Source: Bacteroidota bacterium | GTDB lineage: Bacteria; Bacteroidota; Ignavibacteria; SZUA-365 | Direction of reading: 5' to 3' | Assembly: GCA_023432805.1 (NCBI GenBank) | Contig: JAEYUG010000030.1 | Location: 1-52,310 of the forward strand | DNA length: 52,310 nucleotides | Part shown: positions 29,901 through 36,124 of the stretch, piece after piece | Numbering within the stretch: position 1 is the first letter of the stretch | How the letters are laid out: every line of letters starts with the position of its first letter | The notes under the pieces: generated by a model | Seen by the model: the letters and a program-made list of their open reading frames with translations, nothing else | Told to the model about the DNA's origin: nothing | Database searches by the model: none | Translations under genes and position numbers: made by a program

Positions 29901-31061
29901 TACCAGCTCGGTCTGGTGCATGACCCGAATCCTTCCGGCGGGACGATCGGATTCAAGCGCGGGTTCCCGTTCGTGGGCATTGACGGATACGAGCGCGGTC
30001 TGCGTGCGGCGAATCCCAGCGGTGTGTACGCCGACAACTTCACGCAGTCGAACACGTTCAGCATCCGCACCAACCGTCCCCTCTGGGAAGGCGCCCGGCT
30101 CGACCTGACGTGGGACCTGAAGTGGTCGATGAACAAGAACTACCAGCTGCGCACCAACGCACTGGGTGAGCAGACGATCACGAGCGTGACCACGACCGGC
30201 TCGCTCGAGCGTTCATACATGGCCTTCCCCGACTTCCTGTTCTTCAGCTTCTTCAACACGAACATGGCGGCTGTGAACAAGCGGTATCAGGAATTGCTGC
30301 TGGACGCGTCGGACCGCCGCACAGACAGCGACAAGCTGGTCGAGGCATTTGAAGACGGCTTCGAGGCCGTGCCCTGGCTGTCGAAGGTGCTGTCGGATTT
30401 CATGCCGCGCATGAACTGGGGATTGCGCTGGGACGGCATCGAGAAGATCAAGCTGATCGAGGGCTTTGCCGACCGCATTTCGCTCGAACACAGGTACACG
30501 TCGAGCCTGTCGGAGCAATACCGTCTCAGTCAGGACGATGGTACGCGGATCACCGACAGCAAGCGCGTCGGCTACAACTTCGCGCCGCTGGTCGGTCTGA
30601 CCTTCGGGTTCAACAAGGTGTGGGGCGGCGACCTGAGCATCAACAGCCGCTGGGGCGAACAGAAGACCTTCGACCTCAACACCTCGTCGAGCAACATCGT
30701 CGAGACCGCCACGAGCGAGATTTCACTGACGGCGAATTTCCGCAAGAGCGGATTCGAGATGCCGATGTTCGGGCTCACCCTAAAGAACGACATCGATTTC
30801 AGCTTCTCGTTCAGTCTCAACAAGAGCGCGTCGCGCACCTACGGCGTGACCGACCTGGCCAGCGGTGGCCAGCCCCGCGAGGGCACCACACGCATCATGA
30901 TCGAGCCGCGCGTGCGGTACGTGATCAGCCAGCGCGTGACCTCGTCGGTGTTCTACCAGTACCAGCGCACGCGCCCGGATTCATCGGTCGGTTCCCGCAT
31001 CCCGGGCACCACCATTCACACTGCAGGTCTCGAACTCAAGATTTCGATCACGGGTTCCTGA
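23943..31061 (+). CDS. sprA: T9SS outer-membrane translocon SprA
   Basis: SprA forms the very large beta-barrel pore through which type IX cargo crosses the outer membrane. The protein has 2,372 residues, close to known SprA proteins of about 2,400. It starts with a signal-like segment (LITAGASLATIVSVLAVMG). SprA_N-type motifs follow: DLTEF-like and NPLMSIFGDRSRISLRISG near residue 200, LSIRADWSTERTFDYENQLK, and GIAYIDDFEGSRVFIPLQTA near 865, followed by WYQFRIPLSDF. The second half is a run of alternating amphipathic strands ending near FYQYQRTRPDSS. An unexpected coiled-coil-like stretch rich in Lys, Glu and Leu lies at about residues 1830-1900. A GGGGGCAGG sequence precedes the ATG. It is followed by ybaB and recR on the same strand. 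The giant T9SS cargo earlier in the window is a likely client. Confidence 0.95.
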   Translation: MLTSFRRAAGLITAGASLATIVSVLAVMGSARDRGVPAPSAHPDVRVAHASSFGADVIPPPAPDDSLDIPEVDSTARKTFLPPRDRGGVTASPFPARTSTMYLTPSAGKGIQRIVTVDSVRDIVRIREVINGRDVRIPIEMPLDEYIRARYDYERTRRTSDYITAQGLKDGDQLEGILKNLTEFDIPIPPNPLMSIFGDRSRISLRISGSIDISAGFRIESSDQQSVFLAPTQFSPNFRQQVQINVNGLIGDKLSIRADWSTERTFDYENQLKIKYTGYEDEIVQSVEAGNVSLQTPATLMGGSGALFGIKAEFQVGPLRLQTVASQKKGESSRMSVNGGSTEQIFERRAYDYAENHYFVNLEYRDDDVNGRNVYEAYYNYRAYGATAPLQLKPDKYIKDMEVWITRPASAGTVTDPEERAGVALIDLPGTFLQTDPLPPSIQQLADTTIKIESQSGLIELGNFKRLKKDIDYTYNPVTGILTMNQNVMEDQVIGVAYRVEGPSNGPADDEFYGTFVNDPRFSNNPALVNPRLVLKLVKPKNVSPSFKKAWLHRVRSIYSMNARNLKAEDFASFKIVYRAGGSPDVETLPNTQFKLLRLFGLDNTDDAGGPPDGKIDFLPGLTVDPVRGELIFPTLEPWNAGLRRQFLTLPNADPSVIAPYLFPAVYDTTKTIARQSDKDKILIVGTTKGSSSSIYNLGFNIVEGSVRVLLGGQPLTPGTDYTVDYQVGQVKILKEEALIPGAKLDIDFEKHDFFSFASKTMLGARGEMHLGKNSFLGFTWLNLNQKTLSDKVRIGEEPINNTMFGVDARTQMDLPFITDALNTLPFLTTKEKSSLTLQGEFAMMSPDPNTKKSSIASDNSKGIAYIDDFEGSRVFIPLQTAYSVWKLSSPPAFMPNYTSTPIPEELQNHRGRLSWFNIPITASSNRSVVVTDIWPDRIAAREDQRVTVLDLDYRPAERGQFNYTPDLATPEQSWAGIMRTLPVNATNLVDGNYNYIELWMRVENGKPQGRLLIDVGKVSEDVLPNGQLNSEDLVLENSIRNGILNPGEDVGLDMLTDAQELEQYPALGPDPSLDNFIYNVNDWTNFNGTQANKDDQAGFTPDTEDMNNNGILDLNNDYFQYEINIDTTSFAAGINRNPYVVGGGTNGWYQFRIPLSDFSHRQGSPSLDNVEFIRLAVTGVSDPTTIRIAEFNFVGNQWYERQRGDSLFTVSVVNIEDNPDYTSPPGVARERDRRRPDQEVYLNEQSLSLTFRDLPDTSYREAYRLFPNTGVDLFNYERMKMFVHGDPFLSASRYEVVMRFGIDTLNYYEYRGPVRSGWDTRNEIDIAFAELTAIKALRDSCRTFQKRMDHLGDSVYYKVVGCPDIVSVRFISIGVRNIDGKPLTGQVWCNELRVVGPDDRNGYAYTGSMNLRLADVADINATVSHSDPFFHGLADRFSATRAWTTAWSMNTTINIDKAFPKEWQGTQIKVAYSHAENLSKPLLLPGQPDVNVEESLKLLEITMREQGKSQSEIDLAVRDARLATQTLEIRDSWAFPTVRLKAPGESWLIQDIVNRLDLSYNYSISRYRDPVLSSRRNWQWTGRIGYGYDFNRNAYVQPFRNLFDGVFLFDFYKNVKFYYLPSRVNLSADLSRSRVEEQQRFPYEERPYTRSFQHNRSLSFSYRMSEGGFLNLDGSYNSNIQTSLLHFETDYERDVNGDTLRDPLGSPRLVQRQSSAIFGDIFFGGGGLNFGFPTRYGQQVSINSRPQIPRFFDLDKYVDLSAGYQVSYSWQENLQQLGLGRSASFNASINAQMNLRVKSFFDPLFSYMSAYDGPADAGSVGPGGERMPVQGRRKSEVAITDQKSELLKKQKELAELKRTLAKNDPKQLVRMRGDLEKSQAQLEALVGVQKASDSLLAAGITTGLPEDTLNIPTVSSFPSIGEILGRAAYYLIKIPFLEYDNVGITFSESNSSQVTGVRGETGFGTFWTSPLFGSPATATGGPSRLYQLGLVHDPNPSGGTIGFKRGFPFVGIDGYERGLRAANPSGVYADNFTQSNTFSIRTNRPLWEGARLDLTWDLKWSMNKNYQLRTNALGEQTITSVTTTGSLERSYMAFPDFLFFSFFNTNMAAVNKRYQELLLDASDRRTDSDKLVEAFEDGFEAVPWLSKVLSDFMPRMNWGLRWDGIEKIKLIEGFADRISLEHRYTSSLSEQYRLSQDDGTRITDSKRVGYNFAPLVGLTFGFNKVWGGDLSINSRWGEQKTFDLNTSSSNIVETATSEISLTANFRKSGFEMPMFGLTLKNDIDFSFSFSLNKSASRTYGVTDLASGGQPREGTTRIMIEPRVRYVISQRVTSSVFYQYQRTRPDSSVGSRIPGTTIHTAGLELKISITGS

Positions 31062-31083
31062 CCGGCGAACGCAAGGAGTCTAC

Positions 31084-31422
31084 ATGACGCTCAATCTCTC
31101 GGACATGATGGCGAAGGTGCAGGAGATGCAGTCGCGCATGGCCGAAACGCAGCAGAAGCTCACGAGCCTGACGACGACGGCCGAGGTCGGTGGCGGCATG
31201 GTCGCCGTGACGATGAATGGCAAGTTCGAGGTGACCGCGTTGAAGATCGACCGTACGGTCGTTTCGCCCGACGATGTGGAGATGCTCGAGGATCTCGTCG
31301 TTTCGGCTTTCAACAAGGCACTCGGCCAGGCGCAGGCCATGGCGCAGCAGGAACTCGGCAAGGCCACCTCGGGCATGTTGCCGAACATCCCCGGACTCGA
31401 TCTCTCGAACTTCGGCCTCTGA
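31084..31422 (+). CDS. Nucleoid-associated protein, YbaB/EbfC family
   Basis: This small DNA-binding protein of 112 residues forms tweezer-like dimers on DNA. The N-terminal helix MAKVQEMQSRMAETQQKL, the VGGGMVAVTMNGKFEVTALKID strand pair and the DVEMLEDLVVSAFNKAL helix are typical, as is the C-terminal GMLPNIPGL. AAGGAG lies before the ATG. It sits 22 bp after sprA and 7 bp before recR; the ybaB-recR pair is widely conserved, linking it loosely to DNA repair. Confidence 0.95.
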   Translation: MTLNLSDMMAKVQEMQSRMAETQQKLTSLTTTAEVGGGMVAVTMNGKFEVTALKIDRTVVSPDDVEMLEDLVVSAFNKALGQAQAMAQQELGKATSGMLPNIPGLDLSNFGL

Positions 31423-31429
31423 CAGACGC

Positions 31430-32029
31430 ATGCTGTCGACCTCTCCCTCGCTCGACGCGCTGATCGCCGAGTTCTCACGCCTGCCCGGCATCGGGCGCAA
31501 GACCGCCCAGCGCCTTGCCCTCTACATGCTCAAGCAGCCGCGCGAGGATGCCGAACGCATGGCGACCGCGCTGATCGGCGTGAAGGACAACGTCCGAACC
31601 TGCAGCATCTGCTGCAACATCACCGAGGACGATCCCTGCGCCATCTGCACGAGCGTGAAGCGTGACCGATCAGTGATCTGCGTGGTGGAGGATTCGATCG
31701 ACGTGTTCGCGATCGAGAAGACAAACGAGTTCCGCGGGCTGTATCATGTGCTGGGGGGACGTCTCTCACCCCTCGAGGGCATCGGTCCCGACGATCTGAC
31801 GATCCGTGAATTGCTCGGCCGCGCCCAGGAGGGCATCACCGAGATCATCCTCGCCATGAACCCGACGGTCGAAGGCGAGGCGACCACGCTCTATCTCTCC
31901 CGCCTGCTCGCTCCCTTCGGCGTGCCGGTCACGCGCATCGCACGCGGCATCCCTATCGGTAGCGATCTCGAGTTCATCGACAATGCGACGATCAGCCGCG
32001 CCCTGCAGGGGCGCGTGCCCGTCGGCTGA
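31430..32029 (+). CDS. recR: Recombination mediator RecR
   Basis: RecR acts with RecO (and RecF) to load RecA on gapped single-stranded DNA. The protein has 199 residues, the normal length. It shows an HhH-type N terminus (FSRLPGIGRKTAQRLALYML), a four-cysteine zinc finger with Cys58, Cys61, Cys70 and Cys73, and a Toprim domain starting ICVVEDSIDVFAIEKT, with GGRLSPLEGIGPDDL and EGEATTLYLSRLL. The ATG at 31430 is used; a longer frame from 31274 lies inside ybaB. It is probably co-transcribed with ybaB and the following lipoprotein gene. Confidence 0.97.
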   Translation: MLSTSPSLDALIAEFSRLPGIGRKTAQRLALYMLKQPREDAERMATALIGVKDNVRTCSICCNITEDDPCAICTSVKRDRSVICVVEDSIDVFAIEKTNEFRGLYHVLGGRLSPLEGIGPDDLTIRELLGRAQEGITEIILAMNPTVEGEATTLYLSRLLAPFGVPVTRIARGIPIGSDLEFIDNATISRALQGRVPVG

Positions 32030-32036
32030 GGTCGGC

Positions 32037-32642
32037 ATGCGCATCGTGCACGCGGGCCTCCCCCTCGCCGGCTTCCTCCTCGCCAGCCTCCTCCTTTCCA
32101 CCATCGGCTGCGACATCCTCTCGACACGCGATCCCGAACCTCCCACGACCGGCAGCTCGACCTTCGTGCCGGCAACGGCACCAGAGCTCGTGCTCGTGAA
32201 TCTGAAGAACGCGGTGTCGGAGCGGAATGTCGAGAACTACATGCGTTGCCTGGTCGACACGCTGAGCGTGTCGCGGAGCTTCCAGTTCGTGCCGACGGCA
32301 AGTGCGATGGGGCGCTACCCTGCCGCGTTCCAGACCTGGACGCTGCAGAGCGAACGAACCTGGCTGTCGTCGCTGCTTGCGCTGACACCCACGCAGGGAT
32401 CGGCCTCGCTCGCGCTCGACGGAAGCTTCTCGGTCATTGTATCCGACTCGGCGGTGTACACGGCCGCATATGCCCTCGTCGTGCAGCATGCCCTGCCGGG
32501 GGTTCCGGAAACGGTGCGTGGGCAGCTGCAGTTCGTGCTCGCGCTCGACCGGTCGTCGCAGTGGAGTATCGTTCGATGGACCGACGCTCCGATCGGAACC
32601 GACCCGTCTTGGAGCGAGTGGAAGGGCCGTTTCGGAAACTGA
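32037..32642 (+). CDS. Predicted lipoprotein of unknown function
   Basis: This 201-residue protein is not recognised by family. Its N terminus is a lipoprotein signal: a short basic start, the hydrophobic run LPLAGFLLASLLLSTIG and a cysteine at about residue 23. A Pro/Thr/Ser linker follows. The mature part has the segment LVLVNLKNAVSERNVENYMRCLVD and later beta-rich stretches ending in SQWSIVRWTD. This pattern (a helix with 'ENYMRCL', then strands ending in a Trp) recalls NTF2-like folds, which is only an impression. The ATG lies 7 bp after recR, so it is probably in the same transcript. LolA, encoded in this window, would carry it if it goes to the outer membrane. Confidence 0.75.
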   Translation: MRIVHAGLPLAGFLLASLLLSTIGCDILSTRDPEPPTTGSSTFVPATAPELVLVNLKNAVSERNVENYMRCLVDTLSVSRSFQFVPTASAMGRYPAAFQTWTLQSERTWLSSLLALTPTQGSASLALDGSFSVIVSDSAVYTAAYALVVQHALPGVPETVRGQLQFVLALDRSSQWSIVRWTDAPIGTDPSWSEWKGRFGN

Positions 32643-32693
32643 TTCTCACGCACGCGTGACGCGGCGCGACGGGGAAGCACTGCAGAGGGAGCG

Positions 32694-33917
32694 CTACACC
32701 ACAAGCAACAGTACGACGACACCGATCAGCATCGACACAATGGTGACGACGGCTCCCACACGGAAGAACTCGAGGAAGCCAATGTGCACCACATCGCGCG
32801 ACCGCTCCATGACGATGAGGTTGGCGACGGAACCGATGATGGTGAAGTTGCCGGCAAACGTGCTCGACATGGCGAGCATCAGCCAGAGTGCATGCGCATT
32901 CGGCATGGTGGGGATCCAGTCGCGGACGAGCATGACGAAGGGGACGTTCGAGACGATGTTCGAGAAGACGAGCGAGGCCGCACCAAGCCGCCAGAGCTGC
33001 GCACCGGGCGTGCCGCCCATGTGCGGCGTGAGACTGTCGAACACCTGCTCTGTCAGCCCTGTCTGCGTGAGTCCCCCGATCAGCACGAAAAGTGCGGCAA
33101 AGAACAACAGCAGCGACCAGTCGACAAACTTGAAGGCCGCGAGTGAAGGACGATTGACAAGTGCCACCATGACCGCCGCTCCCGCAATGGCGGTGAGCGG
33201 CAGTGCGCCCGTCACGAAGAAGCTTACAAGCACACCCGTCATGACGAACATGCCAATTGCGACCACACGGCGGTCCACATGCGGACCGTGCCCCTCTGGC
33301 ATCGCGCGCCATTTCGGCATACGAGCGCGGAAGAACCAGCGGATCACCGCATAATCCGCTGCAAGTGCAAGCGCGCTTACGGGCGCCATCACCGCAAGGA
33401 ATTCGCCGTACCCGATTCCGGAATACGTACCGATGAGCATGTTCTGGGGATTCCCCGTGAGCGTCGCGGCGCTGCCGATGTTCGAGGCCGTCGCGAGTGC
33501 GATCAGATAGGGGACCGGATCCACCTCCGCATCGTTGCACATGTGCGCGACGAGCGGTGTGAGCATGAGGCAGATCGTGTCGTTGACGAACAGTGCAGAG
33601 AGTCCGCCCGCGACAAGAATGATCATCGCAAGCAACCGCTGCGGCGTGCCTGCGCGACGAATGACCTCATACCCGATCCAGCGGAAGAACGCCGCCTCCT
33701 GCAGGTACGCGATGATGATCATCATGCCGAGCAGCAGCGTGATCGTGTCGAAGCTGATCGCGGCATAGGCCTCGTCGAGCGTCAGCACCCCGGCCACCAG
33801 CATCGCAGCCGCTCCGAGCAACGATGCGGCGGGACGATCGAGCCTGAGCCGCGGGATCTTCTGCGCGGCGATCAGCACATACGTGATGGTGAAGATGACA
33901 AGCGCGGTGGTCTGCAT
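32694..33917 (-). CDS. SLC13/ArsB-type anion permease
   Basis: This inner-membrane transporter of 407 residues has about eleven hydrophobic segments. Ion-transporter superfamily signatures are visible: FVNDTICLMLTPLVAHMC in the first half and ALATASNIGSAATLTGNPQNMLIG, the paired NxG/TGNP-type motif, in the middle. The same arrangement occurs in ArsB, in NhaD and in dicarboxylate carriers of SLC13. The substrate cannot be read from sequence, and no arsenic genes are nearby. The start ATG at 33915-33917 lies 27 bp after the Nudix gene, and the two are probably co-transcribed with mscS. It converges with the recR-lipoprotein transcript. Confidence 0.85.
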   Translation of the reverse strand: MQTTALVIFTITYVLIAAQKIPRLRLDRPAASLLGAAAMLVAGVLTLDEAYAAISFDTITLLLGMMIIIAYLQEAAFFRWIGYEVIRRAGTPQRLLAMIILVAGGLSALFVNDTICLMLTPLVAHMCNDAEVDPVPYLIALATASNIGSAATLTGNPQNMLIGTYSGIGYGEFLAVMAPVSALALAADYAVIRWFFRARMPKWRAMPEGHGPHVDRRVVAIGMFVMTGVLVSFFVTGALPLTAIAGAAVMVALVNRPSLAAFKFVDWSLLLFFAALFVLIGGLTQTGLTEQVFDSLTPHMGGTPGAQLWRLGAASLVFSNIVSNVPFVMLVRDWIPTMPNAHALWLMLAMSSTFAGNFTIIGSVANLIVMERSRDVVHIGFLEFFRVGAVVTIVSMLIGVVVLLLVV

Positions 33918-33944
33918 CGCGATGCCGTTACGCAGTGGCCGGCA

Positions 33945-34496
33945 TCACCCCGTGACGAGCACGGTCGAACGCACCGCCGCGAGCATGATGCCCGCGATCG
34001 TTTTGCCGTCGGCGATCTCACCGCTCATGCAGCGCGCCACCGCCTCGCGCAGCGGCATGCGCACCACCTCGATGCTCTCCTCACCCTGTTCGAGCGCGCG
34101 CGTGCCGGGCACCAGTCCCTTCGCCAGATAGATGTGCAGCACCTCGCTGCAGAAACCCGGCGTGGTCATCATCGACGTCAGATGCTCGAGCCTGTCAGCC
34201 CGCCACCCCGTCTCCTCCTCCAGTTCGCGCGCCGCACAATCACGGGGATCCTCGCCCGGCGCCAGCTTCCCTGCGGGCAGCTCGAGAATCCGCTCCCGCA
34301 TCGGGTACCGCAGCTGCCGGATCAGCAGCACATCCCCATCGGGAAACAGCGGCACAGCCACCGCCCCCCCATCATGCCGCACCACTTCCCGCACCGCGCT
34401 GTATCCCGAATCATGCGCGATCGTGTCGCGCACCACCGTGAATACCCGGCCGCTGTACATCACTTCGTGTTTGAGAACCGTGAGACCGTCAGACAT
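33945..34496 (-). CDS. Nudix hydrolase, ADP-ribose pyrophosphatase-like
   Basis: This 183-residue enzyme would hydrolyse a nucleoside diphosphate linked to another moiety, probably ADP-ribose or ADP-sugars. The full Nudix box GX5EX7REUXEEXGU reads G-KLAPG-E-DPRDCAA-RELEEETGW. It is preceded by IRQLRYPMRERILELPAG, the Arg and Glu-Leu-Pro-Ala-Gly motif typical of the ADP-ribose pyrophosphatase subgroup. The ATG at 34494-34496 has AGGTGA just before it; a GTG two codons upstream is possible. It lies between mscS and the permease on the same strand. Confidence 0.92.
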   Translation of the reverse strand: MSDGLTVLKHEVMYSGRVFTVVRDTIAHDSGYSAVREVVRHDGGAVAVPLFPDGDVLLIRQLRYPMRERILELPAGKLAPGEDPRDCAARELEEETGWRADRLEHLTSMMTTPGFCSEVLHIYLAKGLVPGTRALEQGEESIEVVRMPLREAVARCMSGEIADGKTIAGIMLAAVRSTVLVTG

Positions 34497-34556
34497 GATC
34501 ACCTGTTCATGGTTGTAGGATGAATCAACACCGCACGTGCGGATGATGCTTCGCGT

Positions 34557-35669
34557 TCACTCCGCCGGCCGCACCTCGGAAGCCTCCTTCGGCGCATGTG
34601 CAATATGCACCACACGCTGTGGAAAGGGAATCTCGAATCCGTGCTGACGCAGCGTCTGGTAGATCACCTGCAGAAGCTCGCTGCGCCTGCGGGGAATGAT
34701 GTTGGGATTCTGCAGCCGGCAGAACGCCTCGCAATGCACCGACGAATCCCCGAGCTGCATGACGCGCACCTCGGTAGTATCCGGATCGATCAGATCCTCC
34801 TCGCAGTTGAGCCTGTCGATGATGATGCGCTGCATCTCGGCGATGTCGGTGCCGTACGCAACGCCGAACGGCACCTGGAATCGCACGATGTCGTTGGGAT
34901 AGGAGAAGTTCTTGATCTGGCTCTTGACGATTTCCGCGTTCGGCGTGATGATCATCACGTGGTTGTCGTCGATCACCTTCGTCGAACGGATGCCGATCTC
35001 CGAGACGTTTCCGATGGTGCCATCGGGAAGACGGATACGGTCGTTGACTCGAAAGGGACGGTCGATCATCAGGATGAATCCCGCAATCATGTTGGCGAGC
35101 GTTTCCTGCGCGGCCAATGCAATGGCGAGGGATCCGACGCCGAAGGAGACGACCAGGGTGCTGATGTCCTGATTGAAGTGATTGAGGATCACGATCACGC
35201 CGAGCACGTAGATCAGGATCTTCAGCACGCGGTTGATGAGCGGCGCCAGTTCGTCGTCAAGGCGGGTGTTGGTGCGTGCGGCAACATCCTTCAGATACCA
35301 GCGCACGAGCGCGTCGATCAGACGCGAGACGACGAAGGCGGCGAAGAGTGCGGTGACCACGTAAAGCGCTGCATTGATTCCGTTCGCCAGCCGCTGCTCG
35401 AGGATGTTGCGCACCTCAAAATAGGGAGTGACGGCTTTCGAGGTCCAGTACAGCACGACGAGCATCAGCAGCGGTGTGATGAACTGTTGCAGCACCTCGA
35501 GCAGATAGTCGTCGAGACTCGAACGCGTGCGATTGGCGAGCCGCTGCCGGATGATGCGGAGAAGCAGGCTGAGCAACCTGCCGGCAAGCCAGGCAGCGAC
35601 CACGAAGAGGAGTCCCGACAACAGGACGGCCAGCGCGGTGTCGCCGAGGATGTCGTTGAGAAGATTCAT
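34557..35669 (-). CDS. Small-conductance mechanosensitive channel, MscS family
   Basis: This channel opens under membrane tension to release solutes after osmotic downshift. It has 370 residues, with five or so N-terminal hydrophobic helices, then the pore helix and beta domain: FGVGSLAIALAAQETLANMI, FILMIDRPFRVNDRI and GTIGNVSEIGIRSTKV followed by ITPNAEIVKSQIKNFSYP. It is longer than E. coli MscS (286) because of extra membrane helices at the N terminus. The ATG at 35667-35669 is chosen because a -10-like TATGTTTCG lies just upstream and a longer frame has no membrane character. It heads a minus-strand group with the Nudix hydrolase and the permease. Confidence 0.93.
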   Translation of the reverse strand: MNLLNDILGDTALAVLLSGLLFVVAAWLAGRLLSLLLRIIRQRLANRTRSSLDDYLLEVLQQFITPLLMLVVLYWTSKAVTPYFEVRNILEQRLANGINAALYVVTALFAAFVVSRLIDALVRWYLKDVAARTNTRLDDELAPLINRVLKILIYVLGVIVILNHFNQDISTLVVSFGVGSLAIALAAQETLANMIAGFILMIDRPFRVNDRIRLPDGTIGNVSEIGIRSTKVIDDNHVMIITPNAEIVKSQIKNFSYPNDIVRFQVPFGVAYGTDIAEMQRIIIDRLNCEEDLIDPDTTEVRVMQLGDSSVHCEAFCRLQNPNIIPRRRSELLQVIYQTLRQHGFEIPFPQRVVHIAHAPKEASEVRPAE

Positions 35670-35694
35670 GGAACGAACAGGATGGTGGAGCCGA

Positions 35695-35700
35695 AACATA
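35695..35700 (-). promoter_or_regulatory. Putative -10 box of mscS
   Basis: On the minus strand TATGTTTCG starts at base 35700, about 25 nt before the mscS ATG, and matches TAnnTTTG in all but one position. No -35 TTG is visible at the usual distance, so this is a weak call resting on the box and its position. Confidence 0.35.
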
Positions 35701-35758
35701 CGGTGGAATTTCCGATTTTGTTCCTCCTTCACGCACCCACACTGGAACCGATCACACT

Positions 35759-36100
35759 ATGCATGCTCTCACCGACGACGAACTGCTCGCACAATGCGAC
35801 GTGCAGACCTTCCGGTCGGGAGGGCATGGGGGACAGCACGTCAACAAGGTCGAGACGGCCGTGCGGCTCGTGCATCGACCCACGGGCATCACCGTCACGG
35901 CCCAGCGCGAACGCAGCCAGTACATGAACAAGCGCGCCTGCCTCGAAAGGCTGCGCCGCATCCTTTACCTGCGCGCGCTGCCGGTCACACCGCGTGTGGC
36001 GACGAAGGCCACGCGGGCGAGCAGGGAGCGGCGCCTGGCCTCCAAGCGGCACCGCGGCGACATAAAAAAGGGCCGCGGAAAAACGCGGCCCGAGGAATGA
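35759..36100 (+). CDS. ArfB-like ribosome-rescue / release-factor-like protein
   Basis: This 113-residue class I release-factor relative has a catalytic GGQ motif (RSGGHGGQHVNKVETAVRL, residues about 19-37) but no codon-recognition domain. Its C-terminal tail TRASRERRLASK...RGKTR strongly resembles the tail of E. coli ArfB (YaeJ), which enters the empty mRNA channel of ribosomes stalled on truncated messages. Peptidyl-tRNA hydrolysis on non-stop ribosomes is therefore the likely function. PrfH-like repair of damaged decoding centres is an alternative, but there is no rtcB neighbour. The last codons lie in a perfect 8-bp hairpin (36070-36091) ending six bases before the stop codon; on the other strand this is the terminator of the S9 peptidase gene. 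No Shine-Dalgarno sequence is obvious before the ATG. The gene is divergent from mscS. Confidence 0.85.
   Translation: MHALTDDELLAQCDVQTFRSGGHGGQHVNKVETAVRLVHRPTGITVTAQRERSQYMNKRACLERLRRILYLRALPVTPRVATKATRASRERRLASKRHRGDIKKGRGKTRPEE
36062..36091 (-). terminator. Rho-independent terminator of the S9 peptidase gene, inside the ArfB-like gene
   Basis: On the minus strand GGGCCGCG, a six-base loop and CGCGGCCC are followed by TTTTTTAT. The stop of the S9 peptidase gene is 33 bp upstream. The whole element lies within the final codons of the oppositely transcribed ArfB-like gene; on that strand the hairpin is preceded by an A-run and has no U-tract after it. Confidence 0.92.
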
Positions 36101-36124
36101 TTCGTCTGGTGGGGAGCGACGGTC

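Noticed and set aside
32694..33917. Arsenite efflux pump ArsB
   Set aside because: The fold motifs are shared by several anion and cation carriers, and no arsR, arsC or arsA lies nearby, so only the superfamily is named.
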